A DNA stretch of 6,921 nt. It comes from Lachnospiraceae bacterium. Lineage in GTDB: Bacteria; Bacillota; Clostridia; Lachnospirales; Lachnospiraceae. Both the position numbers and the translations under genes were made by a program. The stretch is from positions 1 through 6,921 of the forward strand of contig JAGDCQ010000181.1 of the NCBI GenBank assembly GCA_017958465.1, in the 5' to 3' direction. Positions 1-5,699 of the stretch are shown one piece after another (the stretch's first letter is position 1; the number at the start of each line of letters is the position of its first letter). The notes under the pieces are model-generated. The model did not search any database. It worked only from the letters and a program-made list of their open reading frames with translations, and had not been told where the DNA came from.

Positions 1-1
1 C

Positions 2-1492
2 TTACTGCAAATGAGAAATATCGAAAAGCGGTTTCCGGGAGTCCTTGCGCTCAACGGTGTTGATTTTACCTTGAGAAAAGGGGAAATACATGCGCTTATG
101 GGGGAAAACGGCGCCGGAAAATCGACGCTGATCAAGGTCCTTACCGGTGTTTACCAGATGGATGGCGGCAGTATTTCGATAGAGGGGAAGAATGTTACGA
201 TACATTCTCCGCAGGATGCTCAGAACAAGGGTATCAGTACCGTTTATCAGGAGATCACACTTTGCCCGAACCTGACGGTTGCGGAAAATATGTTTATAGG
301 CAGAGAGAAAAAAGCCTGGATAAATCAAAAGGAATATGAAAAACGTGCGGACGAGATCCTTGAAAACCTTGGGATCCCGGCAAGAGGCGCAAAGATACTC
401 GGCAACTGCTCGCTGGCTGTCCAGCAGATGGTCGCTATCGCACGTGCCGTAGATATGAAGTGCAAGGTCCTTATTCTGGACGAGCCCACTTCATCTCTTG
501 ATGACAACGAAGTTAAGATGCTTTTTGACCTTATGAGGGACTTAAAGGCCAAAGGCGTTGGAATTATATTCGTTACACATTTCCTCGAGCAGGTTTACGA
601 GGTCAGCGACAGGATAACGGTCCTCAGGAACGGTGAGCTTGTGGGTGAGTACCTCACGGAAGAGCTGCCCCAGGTCCAGCTTGTTGCGAAGATGATAGGT
701 AAGGAGCTTGAAGAGCTCAATGCTATCGGGGAAACAGAAGAGAACACGAAAAAAGAAAACAAAGAAGTGCTTTACGAAGCCAAAGATCTGTCAAGTGTGG
801 AGGCTATGCCGTTCAACTTCAGTATCCGCAAAGGTGAAGTGAACGGTTTTACCGGATTGCTCGGCTCAGGGCGCAGTGAAAGTGTAAGGGCAATCTTCGG
901 TGCCGACAAAGTGACCGGCGGCACAGTGAAGATCAAGGGGGAGCCCGTTAAGATCACGCGCCCCGTCGAGGCAATGAAACACGGTATAGGGTACCTGGCA
1001 GAGGACAGGAAGCGGGACGGCATCATTGCTGAGCTCAGCGTGCGCGAGAACATAATCCTTGCCCTCCAGGTAATGAACGGATTTTTCAAGCCTATCAGCC
1101 GCAGGGAAGCGGAAGCTTTTGCGGATGAGTATATCAAGGTGCTGAATATTAAGACTGCGAGCCGCGAAACACCTGTCGGATCCCTTTCCGGCGGTAACCA
1201 GCAGAAGGTGATCCTTGCAAGGTGGCTCCTTACACATCCGGACTACCTTATCCTTGACGAGCCCACAAGAGGTATCGACGTCGGGACAAAGCTCGAGATC
1301 CAGAAGCTTGTGTTAAAGCTTGCGGAAGACGGTGTGAGCGTAACCTTCATCTCCTCGGAGATAGAGGAGATGCTCAGGACCTGCAGCCGCCTGATCGTCA
1401 TGAGAGACCGCCACATCGTTGGCGAACTGACAGGTAACGATCTTAATCAGTCACAGGTAATGAAGACTATCGCGGGAGGTGAGGCTTCGTGA
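2..1492 (+). CDS. ytfR: Sugar ABC transporter ATP-binding protein, YtfR-like, 5' partial
   Basis: This is the energy-coupling ATPase of a carbohydrate importer and would sit on the cytoplasmic face of the membrane, bound to the two permeases encoded next. Numbering from the ATG at 11, nucleotide-binding domain 1 has Walker A GENGAGKST (31-39), Walker B LILDEPT (154-160) and H-loop H190. Domain 2 has a degenerate Walker A GLLGSGRSE (282-290), signature LSGGNQQ (392-398) and Walker B LILDEPT (413-419). The stretch FVTHFLEQVYEVSDRITVLR (187-206) and the ELPQVQLV segment (218-225) match my memory of E. coli YtfR better than MglA, RbsA or XylG. The ATG at 11 is unlikely to be the true start: the frame is open to the window edge (codons for L-L-Q), and family members usually have a few residues before this motif, so the start is upstream. 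The stop overlaps the next gene. The assignment to a sugar ATPase is firm; the substrate is not known. Confidence 0.93.
   Translation, partial: LLQMRNIEKRFPGVLALNGVDFTLRKGEIHALMGENGAGKSTLIKVLTGVYQMDGGSISIEGKNVTIHSPQDAQNKGISTVYQEITLCPNLTVAENMFIGREKKAWINQKEYEKRADEILENLGIPARGAKILGNCSLAVQQMVAIARAVDMKCKVLILDEPTSSLDDNEVKMLFDLMRDLKAKGVGIIFVTHFLEQVYEVSDRITVLRNGELVGEYLTEELPQVQLVAKMIGKELEELNAIGETEENTKKENKEVLYEAKDLSSVEAMPFNFSIRKGEVNGFTGLLGSGRSESVRAIFGADKVTGGTVKIKGEPVKITRPVEAMKHGIGYLAEDRKRDGIIAELSVRENIILALQVMNGFFKPISRREAEAFADEYIKVLNIKTASRETPVGSLSGGNQQKVILARWLLTHPDYLILDEPTRGIDVGTKLEIQKLVLKLAEDGVSVTFISSEIEEMLRTCSRLIVMRDRHIVGELTGNDLNQSQVMKTIAGGEAS
1474..1491 (+). promoter_or_regulatory. Ribosome binding site and GTG start of the first permease gene
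   Basis: GGGAGGTGAGG at 1474-1484 is a strong Shine-Dalgarno sequence lying about five bases before the GTG at 1489-1491. The GTG shares the sequence GTGA with the stop of the ATPase gene (TGA 1490-1492), so the two are probably translationally coupled. The site supports GTG rather than any later codon as the start, because the encoded lysine-rich N-terminus followed by a first membrane helix is normal for the family. Confidence 0.85.
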
Positions 1493-2574
1493 AAAAACCA
1501 GAAAAGAAGTTTTTCAGCAATGGCCTCGGGCAGCTTGCCATCCCGATCATAGCCATCTGTGTGCTGGTGATCTTCAACCTTATCAGGGATCCTTCGTTTT
1601 TCGGCATTGAACTTTTGCATAATAATGACGGAAATGTGGTGCTTTCCGGCAACCTTATCAGTATCATAAACGGTGCGAGCGAGCTAGCGATCCTCGCCAT
1701 GGGCATGACGCTTGTGACAGCAGCCTGCGGCGGGCAGGATATCAGCGTCGGCGCTGCTGCGGCCATCGCAGGCAGCGTATTCGTAAAAGTGCTGAAGTCG
1801 GGGCAGAGCATAGGCGCAGGAACAGTTATCCTTGCGTTCGTCCTCGCGATCGTAGTGGCTATCCTGTTTGCATCATTCAACGGCACACTTGTTGCGGTAT
1901 TTAAGATCCAGCCAATGATCGCGACTTTGATCCTTTATACCTGCGGTCGTTCCATCGCATACTGGATCAACGGCGGCGCGACACCTACAGTGGAAAGTGG
2001 CATCATCAACGCCATAGGCGCATTTATCCCGGGTATTCCGTTGCCTACGCCTGTTATCATAGTTGTGATAATGGCTGTGCTGTTCAAGCTTATGTTCCAC
2101 TTTACGTCCCTTGAACTGTTCACGCAGTCCGTTGGTATCAACGGGAGCGCAGCAAGGCTTAACGGTATCAATTCCACATTCATCAAGATACTGTCCTTTA
2201 TGATTCTCGGCGTTTGCGTGGCTGTTGCGGGCTGCATAGGTGTAAGCAGGCTCGGGCTCATAAACCACGAAACATTGCTCATAGATATCGAGATGGACGC
2301 CATCCTTGCGGTGGCCATCGGCGGAAACAGCCTTGGCGGCGGAAAATTCAAGCTCAGCGGAAGTATCATGGGTGCATACGTTATCCAGATGCTCACTATC
2401 ACACTTTACTCAATGAAGGTTCCGTCCACCAACGTAAAAGCATACAAAGCGATAGTCATCATTTTGCTTGTTGTGATCGGATCACCGGTCGTTAAGAAGT
2501 GGTTTGAAAAGACCATTTCCCGCTTCAAAAACAGAAAGCCCGAAGTGGCCGCGAAAGGAGCGGGTGAGTCATGA
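1489..2574 (+). CDS. ytfT: Sugar ABC transporter permease, YtfT-like
   Basis: This is one of two transmembrane subunits of the carbohydrate importer, of the BPD_transp_2 (RbsC/YtfT) type. The 361 residues fit the family. Hydrophobic segments are visible at about 15-32, 57-79, 110-130, 140-158, 184-203, 232-252, 270-279, 293-307 and 319-332. Conserved family motifs are GMTLVTAACGGQDISVGA (72-89), the KIQPMIATLIL stretch (139-149), SVGINGSAARLNGI (214-227) and MDAILAVAIGGNSLGGG (269-285), the last in the loop expected to contact the ATPase. Together with LPTPVII (185-191) these resemble E. coli YtfT. The C-terminus is basic (KKWFEKTISRFKNRK) and should be cytoplasmic. Its start overlaps the ATPase stop and its stop overlaps the next permease start (ATGA), so it belongs to one tight operon. 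The family is well supported; the sugar transported (galactofuranose, fructose or another furanose-type sugar) is inference. Confidence 0.92.
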   Translation: MKKPEKKFFSNGLGQLAIPIIAICVLVIFNLIRDPSFFGIELLHNNDGNVVLSGNLISIINGASELAILAMGMTLVTAACGGQDISVGAAAAIAGSVFVKVLKSGQSIGAGTVILAFVLAIVVAILFASFNGTLVAVFKIQPMIATLILYTCGRSIAYWINGGATPTVESGIINAIGAFIPGIPLPTPVIIVVIMAVLFKLMFHFTSLELFTQSVGINGSAARLNGINSTFIKILSFMILGVCVAVAGCIGVSRLGLINHETLLIDIEMDAILAVAIGGNSLGGGKFKLSGSIMGAYVIQMLTITLYSMKVPSTNVKAYKAIVIILLVVIGSPVVKKWFEKTISRFKNRKPEVAAKGAGES

Positions 2575-3614
2575 AGAAGACAAATACGGTTAATGCGGTA
2601 AAGAGAGAGCCCCTTACAGATACAATGCTCCTGATGACCATCACCATCTGCATTTTCTTTGTAATGTATATCCTTGCGATGGTGCTGTTCGGCGGCGGTT
2701 TCCTGCACGCACAGCAGATATTCAATATGCTTAACGATAATGCTTCGCTGATCATCGTATCGTGTGGTCTTACGATCGTAATGATCGGCGGCGGCATCGA
2801 TATTTCGGTGGGCGCTGTAACGTCGCTTGTTGTAATGAGCTGCGTGCTTTATCTTAACAACGGCGGAAACATTTTTGTATCGATCCTGCTGGCACTTGGC
2901 ATAGGCCTTGCCTTTGGCCTTGTACAGGGCGCATTGATAAGCTACCTTGAGATACAGCCTTTTATTGTAACACTTGCCGGACTTTTCTTTGCAAGAGGCT
3001 TTACGACCATTCTTTCGATCAACCCCAAGAAAGTTGCACAGCCTGCTTTTGTGAACCTTATGGAATTCCGCTTTGAGATGGATTTCCTCGGGTATACCGC
3101 GAACAATGGCACAAGGATCCCTGCAACAATGGAGATAGGCGTTATAGTTGCACTGGTATGCGTTGCTTTAGTTTTTGTTCTGCTCGGATTTACGAAACTC
3201 GGTCGGAATTTCTATGCTATCGGTGGAAACCAGACGAGTGCGCTGATGCTTGGTATCAACGTTAAAGCCACACGTTTCGTGAGTTATATTCTTAGCGGCC
3301 TTTTGAGCGGTATTTCCGGCTTTGTGTTCATGATGCATACAGGCGCCGGTAATGCCACAAACGCAGCCGGTATGGAAATGAACGCCATCGCTTCGTCTAT
3401 AATCGGTGGAACGCTGTTGACAGGCGGTGTTGGTAACGTTATCGGTACGTTCTTCGGCAGCCTCACGCTTACGACTATCAAGAAAATAGTTGTTACAAGC
3501 GGCCTTAAAGACCCCTGGTGGCAGAGTATCACCACAGGCGGAATGCTTTGCTTCTTCATCCTGCTGCAGAGTATAGTGCTCGGAAGAAGAGCGAAAAAGA
3601 AAAAGACAAACTGA
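2571..3614 (+). CDS. yjfF: Sugar ABC transporter permease, YjfF-like
   Basis: This is the second transmembrane subunit, expected to pair with the YtfT-like permease as a heterodimer. At 347 residues it is of normal length. Hydrophobic segments are visible at about 18-40, 58-74, 83-95, 102-124, 129-148, 187-206, 236-256, 271-300 and 321-336. Diagnostic stretches are GGGIDISVGA (73-82), AIGGNQTSALMLGI (216-229), and NAIASSIIGGTLLTGGVG (271-288), which closely resembles the E. coli YjfF equivalent as I remember it; the PWWQSITTG segment (315-323) also has a tryptophan-pair counterpart there. It starts at ATG 2571, overlapping the previous stop by four bases, with AAAGGAG at 2554-2560 as ribosome binding site. 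The C-terminus is strongly basic (GRRAKKKK). It is the last gene of the operon, since a terminator follows about 60 bases downstream. No binding protein or sugar enzyme gene follows it. Confidence 0.92.
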   Translation: MKKTNTVNAVKREPLTDTMLLMTITICIFFVMYILAMVLFGGGFLHAQQIFNMLNDNASLIIVSCGLTIVMIGGGIDISVGAVTSLVVMSCVLYLNNGGNIFVSILLALGIGLAFGLVQGALISYLEIQPFIVTLAGLFFARGFTTILSINPKKVAQPAFVNLMEFRFEMDFLGYTANNGTRIPATMEIGVIVALVCVALVFVLLGFTKLGRNFYAIGGNQTSALMLGINVKATRFVSYILSGLLSGISGFVFMMHTGAGNATNAAGMEMNAIASSIIGGTLLTGGVGNVIGTFFGSLTLTTIKKIVVTSGLKDPWWQSITTGGMLCFFILLQSIVLGRRAKKKKTN

Positions 3615-3671
3615 CGGAAAGAGTGTATTGGCACCTTCCCTGACTTTTCAGATCATACTATGAGACGGGAG

Positions 3672-3698
3672 AAACCGGCCTTTCTGGGCCGGTTTTTT
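3672..3698 (+). terminator. Intrinsic terminator of the transporter operon
   Basis: AAACCGGCC (3672-3680) and GGCCGGTTT (3687-3695) form a perfect nine-base-pair stem around a six-base loop (TTTCTG), and the 3' arm runs straight into a T tract (3693-3698, then CTC). The GC-rich core followed by six T residues is the classic Rho-independent shape. It lies about 58 bases past the permease stop and upstream of the promoter proposed for the next gene, so it separates the two transcription units. Confidence 0.92.
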
Positions 3699-3718
3699 CT
3701 CGTAAATACCGCTGTTTT

Positions 3719-3731
3719 GCCGGTTTCTTTT
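3719..3731 (+). repeat. Second copy of the terminator's right arm plus T-rich tail
   Basis: GCCGGTTTCTTTT at 3719-3731 repeats the terminator's right arm (GCCGGTTTTTTCT, 3688-3700) with small changes. Its first ten bases (3719-3728) are the exact complement of AGAAACCGGC at 3670-3679, the terminator's left arm plus two flanking bases. It could therefore form an alternative long-loop hairpin. The simplest reading is a duplicated or backup terminator arm; an antiterminator role is not indicated because the next gene seems to have its own promoter downstream. Confidence 0.5.
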
Positions 3732-3768
3732 CAGGCGTCTTCAAAATGAAACGTGACATAAAAAACTC

Positions 3769-3797
3769 TTTATCATTGTAAGATAATATGCTATACT
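3769..3797 (+). promoter_or_regulatory. Candidate promoter with extended -10 for the nucleotidase operon
   Basis: TATACT at 3792-3797 matches five of six bases of the TATAAT consensus and is preceded by TG one base upstream (TGCTATACT, 3789-3797), an extended -10 element. A weak -35 candidate, TTTATC (3769-3774), lies exactly 17 bases upstream. Surrounding DNA is A/T rich (TAAAAAACTCTTTATC). Transcription would start near 3804, giving a leader of roughly 57 bases. A short inverted repeat, TTATC (3770-3774) and GATAA (3782-3786), lies in the -35/spacer region and could be an operator, but five-base arms are common by chance. Confidence 0.55.
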
Positions 3798-3849
3798 ATC
3801 ATCATCTGTTACGGTTTTATGGGATTTAAGCAAGAAATAATGTGATAAT

Positions 3850-3855
3850 GGAGGG
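3850..3855 (+). promoter_or_regulatory. Ribosome binding site of the nucleotidase gene
   Basis: GGAGGG lies five bases before ATG 3861. It supports this start and, with it, a mature N-terminus lacking any signal peptide, which decides the cytoplasmic location proposed for the enzyme. Confidence 0.85.
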
Positions 3856-3860
3856 TTTAC

Positions 3861-5342
3861 ATGGAAGACACTAAAAAGAACCTTAAGAAACTTGTGCTTT
3901 TGCACTCAAATGACATGCACGGGGATTTCCTTGCGGAAAACGTTGACACCAACCTTGTGGGCGGCGTTTCAATGCTTTCGGGCTACATCAACAAGGTACG
4001 TCAGGAAGAGGACAACGTTATCTACGCCATCGCCGGCGATATGTTCCGCGGATCCATCATAGACTCGGAATTTCAGGGTATTTCAACAATCGAGATCATG
4101 AATATGCTGGCTCCCGACATCGTTACACTTGGAAACCACGAAGTTGACTATGGTGTTGCCCACCTGCTCTTCCTGGAAAAGTGCGCAAACTTCCCCATCG
4201 TTAACGCAAACCTGCACATCCAGACCAACCATTCAAGGCTTTTTGAACCCTGCAAAGTGATCGAGATCGACGGGATGAAGATCCTTTTCATCGGCATCCT
4301 GACAGAAGCCGTTATCGCTCAGTGCAAGACCGACGGCCTTATCGGCACCTTCGTTAATATTGAGGATGCCGCAGAGGAGGTTGGCCGTATCTGCAACACA
4401 TATAACTCGATAGATATAGATTTTACCGTGCTCCTTACACACATCGGTTTCGAAGAGGACAAGAAGCTGGCGGCTATGCTGGACCCTGCGTGGGGTGTTG
4501 ATGTCATCATCGGCGGTCACTCCCATACATTTATCACGGAGCCCGCTGTTGTTAACGGGATCCCGATCGTTCAGGCCGGCACCGGCACAGACCAGATCGG
4601 ACGTTTCGACATCCTTATCGACACGGACAACAACTGTATCGACACATACACCTGGAAGCCCATCCCCATCAATGCCGAAACCTGCCCCAGGGACGAGTCC
4701 ATCGAAGAAGTTATCGGCACCTATAAGTCCCGCACAGACGCAAAATACGGCCAGATCGTTACGAAGTTCGTGCGCCAGCTCACGCACCCCACACGTATCC
4801 GTGAAACAGAGCTTGGTGACCTTTTCAGCGATACTTTGAAGGACGCTCTCGGTGTGGACATTTTCCTGCTTGGGTCCGGAAGTATCCGCAATGAGCAGCT
4901 TGGGCCGGTGGTCACAAAGGGCGACCTTAGGGAGTGCTTCCCTTATGATGATGCGGTGCACATGGTATACGTTACCGGCGCGCAGCTAAAGCATATGATC
5001 AAGTTTATGCTCAGGGACGGGGTTTTTGCGGGCGAGCACTGTGAGTTTTACCAGCTTTCCCACGGGCTTCTTGTTGAATACGATCAGGCTACCCACTCGT
5101 TCCTTCGCTTTGAGTTTGAAGGCGAGCCTGTGACCGATGACCATGTGTTTACGCTTGGTCTGCAGAACTTCCATTTCCTGAACGTTAAGAATTCCTTTGA
5201 TATCACGCTTGATGAACTGAAGGCAAACCATCCTTTCCGTACAATTTCAACATCCTGCACGCAGGTTATAGAGGAGGCGCTCCTTTCGGGCCAGCACCAG
5301 AACGCAAAGGGCGAAGGAAGGCTGATACTGCACCTTATCTGA
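3861..5342 (+). CDS. Cytoplasmic metallophosphatase/5'-nucleotidase (UshA/YunD-like)
   Basis: This is a two-domain enzyme of the 5'-nucleotidase/UDP-sugar hydrolase family, expected to remove phosphate from nucleotides or split nucleotide sugars using two metal ions. The N-terminal calcineurin-like phosphoesterase domain (about 10-270) carries the full set of metal ligands: D18 and H20 in NDMHG, D60 in AGD, N92 in GNHEVD (91-96), H194 in LLTH, and H220/H222 in GGHSHT (218-223). H93 and D96 match the catalytic His-Asp pair of UshA. The C-terminal substrate-binding domain (about 295-490) shows ELGDLFSDTL (317-326), GSGSIR (338-343) where many relatives have an Asn-Gly-Gly-Gly-type motif ending in Arg, and FPYDD (360-364). 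The N-terminus (MEDTKKNLKKLVLLHSN) has no signal peptide, unlike periplasmic UshA or secreted YfkN, so it should be cytoplasmic like B. subtilis YunD. ATG 3861 follows GGAGGG (3850-3855) by five bases. The family is certain; the exact substrate is not. Confidence 0.93.
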   Translation: MEDTKKNLKKLVLLHSNDMHGDFLAENVDTNLVGGVSMLSGYINKVRQEEDNVIYAIAGDMFRGSIIDSEFQGISTIEIMNMLAPDIVTLGNHEVDYGVAHLLFLEKCANFPIVNANLHIQTNHSRLFEPCKVIEIDGMKILFIGILTEAVIAQCKTDGLIGTFVNIEDAAEEVGRICNTYNSIDIDFTVLLTHIGFEEDKKLAAMLDPAWGVDVIIGGHSHTFITEPAVVNGIPIVQAGTGTDQIGRFDILIDTDNNCIDTYTWKPIPINAETCPRDESIEEVIGTYKSRTDAKYGQIVTKFVRQLTHPTRIRETELGDLFSDTLKDALGVDIFLLGSGSIRNEQLGPVVTKGDLRECFPYDDAVHMVYVTGAQLKHMIKFMLRDGVFAGEHCEFYQLSHGLLVEYDQATHSFLRFEFEGEPVTDDHVFTLGLQNFHFLNVKNSFDITLDELKANHPFRTISTSCTQVIEEALLSGQHQNAKGEGRLILHLI

Positions 5343-5373
5343 CACAGCTTCAAAGTTTACAAGGAGGATTAAT

Positions 5374-5667
5374 ATGGACCCTATTATCAGCATTGATGCG
5401 GAAGACGATCAGTTTGCATACCGCTATGACACACAGCTTTTGATCGACAGGCGCGACAAAGACCTTGATGAGGACGAGATAGCAGATTACATAACAACAC
5501 ATTTCGAGGGAAACTCCCTTATTGCGGCCGGAGATGAGGACCTTATCAAGATCCATTTCCACACCAACGAACCCTGGAAGATCCTTGAATACTGCAACAC
5601 CGTGGGCGAGATCTACGATATTGTGGTAGAGGATATGATCAGGCAGTCAAACGGGCAGAAGGGCTGA
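5374..5667 (+). CDS. Small acidic protein, stand-alone FakA/YloV middle-domain-like
   Basis: This 97-residue protein resembles a single internal domain of the fatty acid kinase FakA (YloV, the DAK2-fusion protein), not the kinase itself. The match by eye is to the linker domain: YRYDTQLLI (16-24) stands where FakA has Tyr-Gly-Tyr-Cys-Thr-Glu-Phe, DLDEDEIADYI (30-40) where it has the Asp-rich turn and helix, NSLIAAGDEDLIKIHFHTN (47-65) where it has GDSLVVVGDDDLIKVHVHTN, and KILEYCNTVGEI (69-80) where it has VLEYALKYGEL. The HxH pair (H61, H63) is kept, but the cysteine position appears to be D19. There is no ATP-binding Dak2 domain and no FakB-binding C-terminal domain. It has about 24 acidic and 8 basic residues and no membrane segment. 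AAGGAGGA (5361-5368) ahead of ATG 5374 is an excellent ribosome binding site, so this is not a decayed fragment. It lies 31 bases after the nucleotidase and 29 before the MATE start, probably in one operon. I know small proteins annotated 'kinase to dihydroxyacetone kinase' in Clostridia that look like this; the function is unknown. Confidence 0.85.
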   Translation: MDPIISIDAEDDQFAYRYDTQLLIDRRDKDLDEDEIADYITTHFEGNSLIAAGDEDLIKIHFHTNEPWKILEYCNTVGEIYDIVVEDMIRQSNGQKG

Positions 5668-5683
5668 TCTTTCCCCTTTGATC

Positions 5684-5699
5684 GGAGGTTTTGTTCTTG
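5684..5699 (+). promoter_or_regulatory. Ribosome binding site and TTG start of the MATE gene
   Basis: GGAGG at 5684-5688 lies eight bases before TTG 5697-5699. No ATG or GTG occurs in this frame between the previous gene and the first membrane helix; the first in-frame ATG (5799-5801) falls inside helix 1. The other in-frame TTG (5691-5693) is only two bases from the GGAGG, too close. TTG 5697 is therefore the best start. Confidence 0.82.

Noticed and set aside
11..13. ATG at 11 as the true start of the ATPase gene
   Set aside because: The frame is open to the window edge, the upstream ten bases contain no ribosome binding site, and relatives normally carry several residues before the aligned Met-Arg-Asn motif.
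1489..3614. The two permease genes as a recent duplication
   Set aside because: They share only family-level motifs (ISVG and IGG segments) and each resembles a different E. coli subunit, so they are ancient paralogues forming a heterodimer.
3819..3845. Eight-codon frame (MGFKQEIM) in the leader of the nucleotidase gene, a possible leader peptide
   Set aside because: No ribosome binding site precedes its ATG, there is no run of a regulatory amino acid, and no attenuator hairpin lies between it and the gene.
3615..3860. Riboswitch in the intergenic region
   Set aside because: Apart from the terminator hairpin and its second arm I recognised no conserved riboswitch core, and the leader after the proposed start is only about 57 bases without a clear structured element. 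A covariance-model scan would settle it.
4233..4961. Long open frame of 242 codons on the - strand
   Set aside because: It lies wholly opposite the nucleotidase gene, which has all its catalytic motifs. The antisense protein shows no recognisable domain, has no good ribosome binding site that I can see, and is explained by codon bias of the real gene.
5374..5667. Pseudogene remnant of a full-length fatty acid kinase
   Set aside because: The gene has its own strong ribosome binding site and start and stop at natural domain edges. The short flanking gaps hold no trace of the Dak2 or C-terminal kinase domains.
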